Positions 44,976 to 52,794 of a stretch of 64,000 nt of DNA are shown in pieces. Source of the stretch: Pseudalkalibacillus decolorationis. GTDB lineage: Bacteria; Bacillota; Bacilli; Bacillales; Fictibacillaceae. The position numbers and the translations under genes were made by a program. The notes beneath the pieces are model-generated. The model saw only the letters and a list, made by a program, of their open reading frames with translations. It ran no database searches and was not told the DNA's origin. How positions within the stretch are numbered: position 1 is the stretch's first letter; each line of letters starts with the position of its first letter. Location: positions 148,291 to 212,290 of the forward strand of contig NZ_JANHJQ010000007.1 of NCBI RefSeq assembly GCF_024609785.1, read 5' to 3'.

Positions 44976-45899
44976 ATGGCGACAACGTACAACATTAGAA
45001 AAAATGTACGTGATCTTACTGATAAGGAAAAACGTGATTTTGTTAATGCAGTTTTGGCTATAAAAGAAAATGGTCTCTATGATCGATATGTGAGGTGGCA
45101 CGCGGAAGCAGGTAGTTTTCGTACTCCAGAAGGAGCTGACCGAAATGCCGCCCATATGGGGCCTTCATTTTTACCATGGCACCGTGAGTTTATTTATCGA
45201 TTTGAACGGGACCTTCAGTCAGAGGTTGAAGGAGTAGTTCTTCCATATTGGGATTGGGCTGAAGATGCAGAATTATCCGATCCGTCGCGATCACCGGTAT
45301 GGGGCTCGGACTTCATGGGAGGGAATGGTAACCCAGAAAACAACTTTCTTGTTGAAGACGGTCCATTTTCAGTAGGCAGATGGGCGGTTGTTGATGAAGA
45401 AGGAAATTCGGGCGGGGGACTGAGACGGAACTTTGGAGCAAGCGAACGGGCATCAACTTTACCAACTAGAGCTGATGTTCGCAATGCAATTGAAGTTATT
45501 CCGTATGATAGTCCCCCATGGAATATGACTAGCACCGACAGCTTTAGAAATTACTTGGAAGGATTTATCGACGGACCGCAGTTACACAACCGGGTCCATG
45601 TATGGGTTGGGGGAGATATGCAGTTTATACCTACTGCACCAAACGACCCTGTATTCTTTTTACACCATGCGAATGTAGATCGTCTTTGGGCTATATGGCA
45701 ACTTATATATCCGGAAGAAACATATCGTCCTATTAGTGGGGGACCAATTGGCCATAATTTGGATGATTCCATGTTTCCATGGGAGACGACACCTGAAGAC
45801 GTCATAAATCATAGAGAACTAGGCTATGTATACGATACGGAAGTTAGTGCGCTGATAAAGACGAAGAATAGGCGTAATAGATCTAACCCTATAACATAG
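44976..45899 (+). CDS. Tyrosinase (type 3 dicopper monooxygenase)
   Basis: Encodes a 307-residue bacterial tyrosinase without a signal peptide, close to the B. megaterium enzyme. CuA ligands are His42, His60 and His69 (RWHAEAG, AAHMGPSFLPWHREF) and CuB ligands His204, His208 and His231 (PQLHNRVHVWVGG, PVFFLHHANVDR), at the same numbers as in that enzyme. The activity-controlling Glu195 and Asn205 are present. Residue 209, Arg in B. megaterium, is Val here and 218 is Ile; both line the active-site entrance and affect substrate preference. The enzyme hydroxylates monophenols and oxidises them to quinones (melanin). Its position beside a coat protein gene suggests pigmentation or cross-linking of spores. 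Confidence 0.93.
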   Translation: MATTYNIRKNVRDLTDKEKRDFVNAVLAIKENGLYDRYVRWHAEAGSFRTPEGADRNAAHMGPSFLPWHREFIYRFERDLQSEVEGVVLPYWDWAEDAELSDPSRSPVWGSDFMGGNGNPENNFLVEDGPFSVGRWAVVDEEGNSGGGLRRNFGASERASTLPTRADVRNAIEVIPYDSPPWNMTSTDSFRNYLEGFIDGPQLHNRVHVWVGGDMQFIPTAPNDPVFFLHHANVDRLWAIWQLIYPEETYRPISGGPIGHNLDDSMFPWETTPEDVINHRELGYVYDTEVSALIKTKNRRNRSNPIT

Positions 45900-45918
45900 G
45901 AAGAACAATTCGATATTC

Positions 45919-45966
45919 AGGGGGCTGATAAATAGGATCTGAATAGTCCTTTTGTGGCCCCCTTTT
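45919..45966 (+). terminator. Terminator after the tyrosinase gene
   Basis: AGGGGGC (45919-45925) pairs with GCCCCCT (45957-45963), followed by TTTCC. The loop is 31 nt and has internal pairing potential. It lies just before the IS insertion. Confidence 0.6.
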
Positions 45967-46019
45967 CCAAATAATTAAAATCAAACAACTAAATTAACCT
46001 GATTTTATATAAGAAAAGA

Positions 46020-47422
46020 CACTAGTGTTGCATTAAACAAAACTTAATTATAAAAATACTCAAAATCTTCAATTATTTAATTTTGTGCAAAGAAAAAGTC
46101 CTTTATAATGGAAAAGTCAGGTGCTAACCCGTCCAAATCCACTAAAAAGGACCAATCTCATGGACAAGATTACACCAAAAACTTCATTTGGACAATGGTT
46201 TTCACCGATAAATCTTCAATTATTTGAAGAGAACGTGAAAACGATGAAATTAGATCATTATACGAAAAAACTTACGACGGATTCATTTTTAAAGTTACTG
46301 CTTTTTGCACAGCTGCACGAAACGGAAAGTCTACACGCGTTGAGCGATTGTCTTTTCGATGACCAGCTACAAATCGGTACGAACCTAGATTCAATTAGTG
46401 TTTCACAGCTGTCACGACGACTCAATACGATCAATCCAGAGATCTTTCAACGGTTATTTCTAGATTTAGTCGTTCAAATTCAGAGGAAAACGAACCATGC
46501 AAAAATCACCATGCCTTTAAAGATCATTGATTCGAGTACATTACCACTTAATTTAACGAATCACAAATGGGCTAAATTCCGTAAAACCAAGGCTGGCGTG
46601 AAGTTACATTTACGCCTTGTGTTCATGGAAAAAGGCGTATCGTATCCTGAAAAAGCTGTCCTTACCAATGCGAAAGAACATGATCGCAGTCAGCTTGAAG
46701 TCATGGTAGACGATAAAGAATGCATGTACGTCTTTGACCGTGGCTACCTGGATTATGAACGTTTCGATCGCATGACAGATGAGGGCTACTTTTTCCTATC
46801 AAGACTGCGTAAAAACGCAGTCATTCGCGAAATAGAAGCGTTCAAACTACCAGAGGATTCCGATGTACTATCGGACCAAATGGTGTTGATTGGCACGACG
46901 CAAAATCGTGCTGAAAATAGCTTTCGCTTACTAAAAGTCATCGATTCAAAAGGGAATGAACTCCAACTCATCACCAACCGTTTCGATTTGAGTGCCGAAG
47001 AAATCTCAGAGATGTACAAATCACGCTGGGCGATTGAACTATTTTTCAAATGGATCAAGCAACATTTGAATATCAAAAAGTTCTATGGTCAAAGCGAATG
47101 GGCCGTTCATAATCAAGTATTCATCGCACTTATCGTGTATTGTTTGCATGTGCTCGCGCAACTTGAAACAAAAAGCAAACGCAAAACCCTACAAATTAGC
47201 CGGTTATTAAAAGCAGCACTTTGGAAACCGGCACACATCTGGATTCGAAAAATCAAAGGGAAAGTCGTACCTTAACAAAAAATCTGTCTCTGTCCCAAAA
47301 TGTCTAATTGTAAATAAAAACCAAATGGATGGGCCACCTTTATTAGAGCGTTTACCTTTTTGGCTCTGAACCATGAAAGTAAATAGATTGAATCTTCCGA
47401 TATTATTTATGCAACACTAGTG
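46020..47422 (+). mobile_element. Intact IS4-family insertion sequence with 9-bp target duplication
   Basis: The element is 1403 bp. Left end CACTAGTGTTGCAT (46020-46033) is an inverted copy of the right end ATGCAACACTAGTG (47409-47422), with similarity reaching about 17 of 18 bp. AAGAAAAGA immediately precedes the left end (46011-46019) and immediately follows the right end (47423-47431), a perfect 9-bp target duplication. One full transposase gene is inside. Length and 9-bp duplication fit IS4Bsu1-like elements. The intact ends and duplication suggest a recent insertion between the tyrosinase and AtoE-like genes. Confidence 0.93.
46160..47275 (+). CDS. IS4 family DDE transposase
   Basis: Encodes a 371-residue transposase. 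The first catalytic Asp is in IIDSSTLPLNL, the second in the beta-strand region YVFDRGYLDYERF, and the IS4 signature Y-x2-R-x3-E-x6-K is YKSRWAIELFFKWIK near the C-terminus, giving the catalytic Glu. All three catalytic residues are present and no frameshift is seen, so the element may be active. ATG 46160 is chosen; an in-frame ATG at 46121 lies upstream. Confidence 0.93.
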   Translation: MDKITPKTSFGQWFSPINLQLFEENVKTMKLDHYTKKLTTDSFLKLLLFAQLHETESLHALSDCLFDDQLQIGTNLDSISVSQLSRRLNTINPEIFQRLFLDLVVQIQRKTNHAKITMPLKIIDSSTLPLNLTNHKWAKFRKTKAGVKLHLRLVFMEKGVSYPEKAVLTNAKEHDRSQLEVMVDDKECMYVFDRGYLDYERFDRMTDEGYFFLSRLRKNAVIREIEAFKLPEDSDVLSDQMVLIGTTQNRAENSFRLLKVIDSKGNELQLITNRFDLSAEEISEMYKSRWAIELFFKWIKQHLNIKKFYGQSEWAVHNQVFIALIVYCLHVLAQLETKSKRKTLQISRLLKAALWKPAHIWIRKIKGKVVP

Positions 47423-47434
47423 AAGAAAAGACCA

Positions 47435-48751
47435 TTAATATAAGAAGTAAATAAGTACGCTAGTGATTGCACCGACCCAAAGGCTTAAGATAATGCAGTA
47501 ACCCATAATGTCCCGAATGTGAAGACCGACCACGCTAAGAATCGGTAATGCCCAGAATGGTTGAATCAGGTTCGTCCAAGCATCTCCCCAACCAACTGCC
47601 ATTGCAATTTCACCAGGGTTGACACCTAACTCCATACCTGCAGGAACTTGAAGCGGTCCTTGTAAAGCCCATTGTCCTCCGCCAGATGGTGCCAAAATGT
47701 TGACGAGGCCGGCTGACCAATAAGTAAAGACATTGAATGTTTCAGTCGTGGCAACTGAGGACATCCAGTTGATAATCGACGCCCCCATCCCAGAGGCTCC
47801 TAAGACTGCAATGATTCCCGCATAAAAAGGGAATTGCAGGATAATCGGCGAAATGGATGTTGCTGATTTTTTAAAAGCTGAAGCAAACTGTCCAAGTGAA
47901 CGGTGAAAGAAAAGACCGGCAGAGAGAAATAGCAGGTTGATAATATTCAGGTCGAGATCGCGTCCATGTGCAAATTCATAGACTACATAAATAAGTCCGA
48001 TGGTCCCAATTAGAACTCCAACTATATGAGAATACTCTAATTTTAACGCAGGAGTATCTAGTAAAGGCCTTTTAAAATCCTCGTCAGTCTGTTCGTCACT
48101 GTTATGTTGATAACTGACAATGTTCTTATTCGGTGCCATTAAAAGCAAGAAGATAGGTATCGTCAGTAATAGTGCGAAAAAGATCGTGATGGTTGCAGGA
48201 TGAAAAATCGTATCAGAGGTTGGTATAACACCCATGACGTCAGCAAGAAAATGATCTTTTGTCGCGATGGTTAAACCGATAGAGCTCGATAATCCTGCCG
48301 TATATAACACAGTTGGAGAATAGGCAGCAGCAACGAGCAATGGAAAGTGGACATTTTTGTTTCGTCGACCAATTTCCCGAGCAACAATCGCACCGACAAT
48401 CACTGCAAGCCCCCAGTTGATATAGTAAGCAATGGATGAAACGAAGAAAGTTAATACATACGCTTTCGTAGGGGAATTGCCAAATGATGCAACTTTCAAC
48501 AAGAAATTTTTTATAAATGGAACAGCCGCAAGTACCATACCAGTCATCAGTAAAAGCACCATTTGCATTGTAAAAGCAAGGTACGTCCAAAACCCATCTC
48601 CATAGGCTTTCACGATTTTACCTGGCTCATCTAGGTTCATTAGAATTGCTACAACTAACACAAAAATAGTCATCAAGACTGCAATTACAAACGCATCCGG
48701 GAGATAACGACGAACACCATTAGACACATGATCCGCAGCTTTCGAGAGCAT
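47435..48751 (-). CDS. Short-chain fatty acid transporter, AtoE family
   Basis: Encodes a 438-residue membrane protein with about ten to twelve helices. The N-terminal RYLPDAFVIAVLMTIFVLVV and the conserved segments YYINWGLAVIVGAIVAREIG and APSGGGQWALQGP identify the AtoE/SCFA transporter family, expected to import acetoacetate or short fatty acids. The start at 48751 has GGAGGGG upstream. It stands alone, without ato catabolic genes nearby. Its stop is only 13 bases from the IS right end, so the insertion may have cut off its terminator. Confidence 0.9.
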   Translation of the reverse strand: MLSKAADHVSNGVRRYLPDAFVIAVLMTIFVLVVAILMNLDEPGKIVKAYGDGFWTYLAFTMQMVLLLMTGMVLAAVPFIKNFLLKVASFGNSPTKAYVLTFFVSSIAYYINWGLAVIVGAIVAREIGRRNKNVHFPLLVAAAYSPTVLYTAGLSSSIGLTIATKDHFLADVMGVIPTSDTIFHPATITIFFALLLTIPIFLLLMAPNKNIVSYQHNSDEQTDEDFKRPLLDTPALKLEYSHIVGVLIGTIGLIYVVYEFAHGRDLDLNIINLLFLSAGLFFHRSLGQFASAFKKSATSISPIILQFPFYAGIIAVLGASGMGASIINWMSSVATTETFNVFTYWSAGLVNILAPSGGGQWALQGPLQVPAGMELGVNPGEIAMAVGWGDAWTNLIQPFWALPILSVVGLHIRDIMGYCIILSLWVGAITSVLIYFLY

Positions 48752-48890
48752 CCTACCCCTCCTATAGAACAGTTTGTACATTTTATGATTGGACAGCTTT
48801 CTTTAGAATGGTGGGGGAGGGCATATTTAAAACTATATATCCGGATAAAGACACACCTGTTATAATAGGAAGAAAAAGGTTCGGGTGCTA

Positions 48891-49175
48891 ATGGATGAAC
48901 AGAATACAACAGAAGAGACGGTAGTAACAGAGAAGCCAAAGAGTAGGAAACTAGGAATCGGTCTTCTTATTTTTTCTTTGGTAGCATGGGGATTGATCTT
49001 GGCTGTACCATTTCTGCCAGTTGAGGTGAAAACCAAAATCATTATCTCATCAGGACTTGCGGTCATAGCAGAGATAGCGTTCTGGATCGGTGGCATTTTA
49101 CTTGGAAAAGAGGTCGTACGCCGTTATCGAAAACAGCTCAATCCACGAAACTGGTTTAAAAATAAAGAGCAATAA
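48891..49175 (+). CDS. Transporter-suffix-domain small membrane protein
   Basis: Encodes about 94 residues: a hydrophilic acidic N-terminus (DEQNTTEETVVTEKPKS), two membrane helices (about 22-42 and 49-71) and a basic tail ending KQLNPRNWFKNKEQ. The R-K-L-G-I-G-L-L-I-F...PFLPVEVKTK and EIAFWIGGILLGKEVV pattern matches the Bacillus 'transporter suffix domain' proteins, of unknown role. The start could also be the GTG six bases upstream; a TATAAT lies about 30 bases before it. Confidence 0.7.
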   Translation: MDEQNTTEETVVTEKPKSRKLGIGLLIFSLVAWGLILAVPFLPVEVKTKIIISSGLAVIAEIAFWIGGILLGKEVVRRYRKQLNPRNWFKNKEQ

Positions 49176-49200
49176 AAATAAAATGAACCCCTACCAGTCT

Positions 49201-49422
49201 TTAGGATGAGGGGTTTGTTTTGTTCTTGCGATTTTTTTCTTTATCATCACCTTGATCGTCCTCTCCCTCCCGTACCTCTTGTTCCTCATGGAATTCAACA
49301 TCCGTTTGTCCAGTTATATGATCGAAAGGGGTAGTTTCTTTTGGATCAAAGCCTTGTACATTAAGATTCCAAGCAGAATCACGATAAGAACAGAAAAAAA
49401 GAAATGGGAAGAAGAAAATCAA
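49201..49422 (-). pseudogene. DUF3951-like small spore-former protein, reading frame uncertain
   Basis: The continuous frame (73 codons, TTG start) ends with a recognisable acidic C-terminus, ETTPFDHITGQTDVEFHEEQ and an E/D-rich tail, as in DUF3951 proteins, which have an N-terminal membrane helix. In this frame the expected helix is missing, but the adjacent frame reads FFFSVLIVILLGILMYKALI just where it should be. Adding one T to the T-run near 49400 and one A to the A-run near 49344 would restore helix plus tail. This is either two compensating frameshifts, sequencing errors in homopolymers, or a diverged protein; family assignment is from memory of the motif. Confidence 0.5.
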
Positions 49423-49629
49423 TATCTTTTAAAAGTTTTTAATCAATTTCTTAATAAATCAATTAATAAAGGTAAAAAATAATGGGGTAAAACATACCGA
49501 TCACTCCCATTTCTCGAGCTTTTTTTTCTGGGAATACCCTTTTAAAAAGTGGAAACGATTCACTAACATGAATTCATCTTTAATATCAAAAATTAAACAA
49601 GACTTCAATTCAATAAGGTGGTGAGAGTG

Positions 49630-49824
49630 ATGCAACAAAAACAACAAATGTGGTTACCATTAGTCGCGTCTGCAGGAATTGGTGTTGCTGCTTACTATAG
49701 CATGACAAAAGGGCAAGGTACGGGAAAAACGATTCAACAATTTGTTCCGCTTGTAGCTGGAATGGGTGGTCAAGGTCAACAAATGCAGCAAAACGTGCAG
49801 CCACAGCATACTCAATATCAATAA
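49630..49824 (+). CDS. Small Gln-rich protein of unknown function
   Basis: Encodes 64 residues. A weakly hydrophobic N-terminal segment (MWLPLVASAGIGVAAYYSM) is followed by a Gly/Gln-rich C-terminus (GMGGQGQQMQQNVQPQH). The ATG at 49630 is preceded by AAGGTGGTG. No known family recognised. Its Q-rich tail resembles the Q-rich N-terminus of the CotF-like protein at 44061, and it sits between coat genes, so a spore role is possible but unproved. Confidence 0.55.
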   Translation: MQQKQQMWLPLVASAGIGVAAYYSMTKGQGTGKTIQQFVPLVAGMGGQGQQMQQNVQPQHTQYQ

Positions 49825-49856
49825 CCGATTCAAATTGAGGTCTATAATAAATACAA

Positions 49857-49880
49857 GAGGGCGTCTATTCAGATGCCCTC
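49857..49880 (+). terminator. Hairpin after the small Gln-rich gene
   Basis: GAGGGCGTCT pairs with AGATGCCCTC with one mismatch around a 4-nt loop. There is no T-tract. It probably closes the small gene's transcript and precedes the structured region. Confidence 0.5.
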
Positions 49881-49938
49881 ATAAACATTCTTTAAAATGC
49901 GTGTACAAAAAGGAGGATAAAAAGAGCCGTCTTATATG

Positions 49939-50350
49939 AAGTTCAACTAAATTCGTAACGTCCTGTTACAACGTTGAACTGACTCACATCGTGTGAGCCC
50001 GAGGCACGACAGTCTCGAGGACCGGAACGACTAGTGGTACTTGCATGTTTACTACGAGTTGTACCGAGGAAGCTTTCATCGTAGAATACACTTGTAGACG
50101 CAGGTACATATGGAACTTCGATTAATTACTTCACGTCCTGTGAAAAACGTCGAAGTCAGCCCGTCCTGTGCAAGTCCGGAGAGACCGAGTACCAGAGTAA
50201 TCACCTGGTGTCGCCTCGCACGCAGGAAAAGTATATTTCTTTTCCAAGGAACGAAAAAATACGACAGCTATTATAGGAAATTCGACTAAACCCACCACGT
50301 CCTGTGGTAACGTCGAACTGACTAACCTCCTGTTAGCCTCCGGGCTTTTT
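49939..50350 (+). ncRNA. Candidate structured noncoding RNA with three nested GTCCT-loop modules
   Basis: This 410-bp intergenic stretch is packed with hairpins. Three modules share one design, an outer stem around an inner 5-bp stem with a GTCCT loop: outer AGTTCAAC/GTTGAACT (49940-49980), inner GTAAC/GTTAC; outer ACTTCG/CGAAGT (50115-50156), inner TTCAC/GTGAA; outer TTCGAC/GTCGAA (50281-50317), inner ACCAC/GTGGT. Other stems are CTCACA/TGTGAG (49983-49997), CTACGA/TCGTAG (50052-50084), GGAAAAG/CTTTTCC (50225-50245), and CTAAC-CTCCT-GTTAG (50322-50336). It ends AGCC-TCCG-GGCT then TTTT, a short terminator. No coding frame is convincing. The plus-strand direction is inferred from the terminator; the arms are symmetrical, so the minus strand is not excluded. 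Confidence 0.6.
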
Positions 50351-50369
50351 GAACTACCTCTTTAACGCA

Positions 50370-50996
50370 TTATTGATATAATTGGTCACTTTCCCCATTG
50401 ATCGGATTGTCATACTTAGTTACGTATTGCTGAATCTGATCTTGATTTTCTGGTATTACTTGATAGGTTGCCCCAATTTTACTGACCATTGCGGAGTCAG
50501 CTGGTTCCAATGGGTAATAGCCTTTCTGAACCATATATTGCCACATATCATAGGCATGCGAACAGCTCATCATGAAAGCTGTCTGCAAAAAGGAACGAAT
50601 TTCGGGATTTGCCATTTCCATAGCTGCCCATGCATATTCCCGTCCAGCCCGTTTTAAAGTGAGTAAATAAGATGTTGCCATTTCTTGATCATTGAAATTG
50701 TCAACCATAGTACGAGGTTGAGTAGAAGGATATTGGGCGACTGGGGATTTTGTGAAATCACTAAGCTTTCCATCTTCCTTGAACAAAGGAAGTTCGGTCT
50801 TTGCTCCTTCTACTTGGTTAAGGAATTCAACTTTCATATTATAATCACGGACATGAAAGGGAAAATGTCGCTCGAGTGTACTTTTAAATTCTGGATCCTG
50901 AACGTGCTCCAACATATACGCCATGTTGGTCACCGAATTTACGCAACTCATCGCTAATTCATTTAAATCATGGAGTTCATGTGCAGCCAATTTCAT
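50370..50996 (-). CDS. CotF-like spore coat protein
   Basis: Encodes 208 residues with a Coat_F-type helical fold; the segments LNELAMSCVNSVTNMAYMLE, STLERHFPFHVRDYNMKVEF and AWAAMEMANPEIRSFLQTAF are comparable to those of the gene at 44061 (SMEMTNPVLRRVIAD). It lacks the long Q-rich N-terminus. It is convergent with the structured RNA candidate, whose terminator is only about 20 bases beyond its stop. A coat location is likely by family. Confidence 0.85.
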   Translation of the reverse strand: MKLAAHELHDLNELAMSCVNSVTNMAYMLEHVQDPEFKSTLERHFPFHVRDYNMKVEFLNQVEGAKTELPLFKEDGKLSDFTKSPVAQYPSTQPRTMVDNFNDQEMATSYLLTLKRAGREYAWAAMEMANPEIRSFLQTAFMMSCSHAYDMWQYMVQKGYYPLEPADSAMVSKIGATYQVIPENQDQIQQYVTKYDNPINGESDQLYQ

Positions 50997-51155
50997 AACG
51001 ATAACCTCCCATTATTATTGTAAATAGTCATCTTGTTTATCATCTACTTTCTATGTAAAAAAATACAATGGATTTTAATTGTTGACCGGATTGTATTTTT
51101 TATATAAACTATTCTGAGGATTATTAATATTGAATAGGAAAGAGAGGGGAAAAAT

Positions 51156-51263
51156 ATGAGGTTAGTTAATCGTACGTCAAAACATTTCATGAACCACTCA
51201 TATTTCTTCCCAATTTCTTTTACAAGGACTAAGGATATTTTATCTTTAGTTCTTTTTTTATGA
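51156..51263 (+). CDS. Possible 35-residue leader peptide upstream of the UMP kinase paralogue
   Basis: An ATG with GAGAGGGG upstream opens a 35-codon frame (MRLVNRTSKHFMNHSYFFPI...) that ends 22 bases before the pyrH-like ATG. Its 3' end overlaps a terminator hairpin (51225-51259), an arrangement like transcription attenuation. The sequence matches no known leader family, so this may be chance. Confidence 0.35.
   Translation: MRLVNRTSKHFMNHSYFFPISFTRTKDILSLVLFL
51225..51259 (+). terminator. Terminator/attenuator upstream of pyrH-like gene
   Basis: AGGACTAAGGA (51225-51235) pairs with TCTTTAGTTCT (51243-51253) with nine of eleven pairs plus a G-U, followed by a run of T. It stands before, not after, the pyrH-like gene and overlaps the small ORF, suggesting attenuation control. 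Confidence 0.6.
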
Positions 51264-51285
51264 CTTTATACAGGGGGAGATAATT

Positions 51286-52023
51286 ATGACTCATTACAAA
51301 CGGGTTTTGATTAAACTTAGCGGAGGTGCTCTAGGCGGTATAGATGGAAGTAATTTTGGTACCGATAATCTAGAGCACATTGCGAATGAAATTTTAACGA
51401 TTGTTGATTCGGGAATAGAGGTCTCTCTGGTAGTAGGTGGTGGAAATATTTTTAGAGGGAACCTTGCGGCTACGTGGGGTATTGACAGAGTGGAAGCCGA
51501 CAACATTGGTACGTTGGGGACAATTATCAATAGCCTCATGTTAAGGGGTGTTTTGAAAAGTAAAACAGATAAAGAAGTACGCGTTATGTCAGCTATTCCA
51601 GTGTCAGCTGTAGCAGAACCTTATATTCAATTACGTGCTGTGCATCATCTGGAAAAAGGCTACATTGTTATTTTCGGGGGCGGAAATGGGCAGCCATTTG
51701 TAACGACTGATTATCCAAGTGTCCAACGTGCAATTGAAACGAACAGTGATGCTATCCTAGTTGCTAAACAGGGCGTAGATGGAGTTTTCACAAGTGATCC
51801 CAAACTTGATAAAGAAGCAAAAATGTATAGTAACTTGAATTACAACGATGTCGTAACGAACAATATTAAAGTGATGGATCAATCAGCTTTACTGCTGGCT
51901 CGTGATTATAAATTACCCGTCCATATATTTAATTTTGACAAGCAAGGAGTAATGAAGAAAATTTGTATGGGTGAGCACACCGGAACGTTAATTAATAATG
52001 AAGAAACTATAAGAAAGGCTTAA
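51286..52023 (+). CDS. UMP kinase-like protein (PyrH paralogue)
   Basis: Encodes 245 residues of the amino acid kinase fold, matching bacterial UMP kinase: KRVLIKLSGGALGG near the start, VVGGGNIFRGNLA, DNIGTLGTIINSLML, and IFGGGNGQPFVTTDYPSVQR. UMP kinase makes UDP from UMP. The canonical pyrH lies between tsf and frr, which are absent here, so this is a second, isolated copy; the strong ribosome binding site GGGGGAG and a possible attenuator precede it. Specialised UMP kinase paralogues occur in some Bacillus; the role of this one is unknown. Confidence 0.9.
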   Translation: MTHYKRVLIKLSGGALGGIDGSNFGTDNLEHIANEILTIVDSGIEVSLVVGGGNIFRGNLAATWGIDRVEADNIGTLGTIINSLMLRGVLKSKTDKEVRVMSAIPVSAVAEPYIQLRAVHHLEKGYIVIFGGGNGQPFVTTDYPSVQRAIETNSDAILVAKQGVDGVFTSDPKLDKEAKMYSNLNYNDVVTNNIKVMDQSALLLARDYKLPVHIFNFDKQGVMKKICMGEHTGTLINNEETIRKA

Positions 52024-52205
52024 TGCTGTTGTCGATGTTTGTTAAGGGGAATTTTCCAAACGTAACTAAGGTCGTTCTTGCGGTAAATAAAAAGAACCAA
52101 GCGGCCTACCAGCTATACAAAAAAGCGGGTTTTAAGGATGAAGGCAAAACTAAAATGGGGAAAATAGGAGAACAACATATTCTTGAGTTACCTATTAAAT
52201 CCTAA
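52023..52205 (+). pseudogene. C-terminal fragment of a GNAT acetyltransferase
   Basis: The 60 codons read VTKVVLAVNKKNQAAYQLYKKAGF and further, the last third of a GNAT domain (N-x-x-A-x-x-x-Y-x-x-x-G-F). The acetyl-CoA motif and the N-terminal part are missing. The ATG overlaps the pyrH-like stop (TAATG). The rest of the gene was evidently lost. Confidence 0.7.
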
Positions 52206-52355
52206 TTGGATTCCTTAGAGAAGCGTTTTGTATTTAGCAGAAGATAAACTTTAATTGACTTATGTTTTTCAAGGCTGAGGTTGAGATGAAAGAAAGGTGA
52301 TATCGATAAGTGATTTAAAAACTTGCTATACGAACTCGCTTCCAATACGTTAAAA

Positions 52356-52388
52356 AGCCCCCTTGAAGATAAAGACTTCAAGAGGGCT
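52356..52388 (-). terminator. Terminator of the YjzC-like gene
   Basis: On the minus strand AGCCCTCTTGAAG pairs with CTTCAAGGGGGCT with one mismatch, followed by five T. It lies 12 bases beyond the stop. Confidence 0.85.
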
Positions 52389-52399
52389 ATACTACAGTT

Positions 52400-52582
52400 T
52401 TAAGATACTTTTACCCAATTAGCTGCTTCATTACTTGATGGAGAAGGGGGAAATTGTTCGCCTTCTTCCATTTTCACTTCAGTATTCTCTTGTTTGGAAG
52501 AGTTTTCGTTAACCAGACTATCTACCTTGTAGGTTCCACTTTCTTGTGCCTTCTCGCCTGTTTTGTACGTTTTGTTTGCCAT
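52400..52582 (-). CDS. YjzC-like small protein
   Basis: Encodes 60 hydrophilic residues. TYKTGEKAQESGTYKVDSLV near the start, then KMEEGEQFPPSPSSNEAANW, resembles the B. subtilis YjzC family (short proteins with a G-E/Q-K-A-P-x-S-G-x-Y and an A-G-D-x-F-P-P motif). Their function is unknown. AGGTG precedes the ATG, and it has its own terminator. Confidence 0.65.
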   Translation of the reverse strand: MANKTYKTGEKAQESGTYKVDSLVNENSSKQENTEVKMEEGEQFPPSPSSNEAANWVKVS

Positions 52583-52702
52583 TCCTACTTCACCTCCAAG
52601 AATATTTAGAAAAGCTAGTTCGTGGCCACCATATCTTTTCTATATTATTTGAATTACCCGGGCTACAGTCTACTAAACGTCTAAATTGATATTTTTTATA
52701 AT

Positions 52703-52794
52703 ACGTTAAGAAAGTATAAAAATACTTTCTATAGTATAAGTGCAACTAAGGCGATCGCCAGCGCTAAGGCTTGGCGCTAGCCAAGTTTTCTTTA
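52703..52794 (+). repeat. Dispersed two-hairpin repeat, 92-bp form
   Basis: Full copy from ACGTTAAGAAAG to TTTTCTTTA, nearly identical to 33556 and 59629 (CAGCGCTAAGG instead of CTGCGCTAAGG). It lies in a 400-bp gap otherwise free of features. Confidence 0.93.

Noticed and set aside
49252..49482. A 76-codon plus-strand frame with hydrophobic start
   Set aside because: It is the complement of the DUF3951-like gene; no convincing ribosome binding site.
49939..50350. CRISPR-like or direct-repeat array interpretation of the hairpin modules
   Set aside because: The modules differ in sequence and spacing and share design rather than identical repeats; no cas genes are present.
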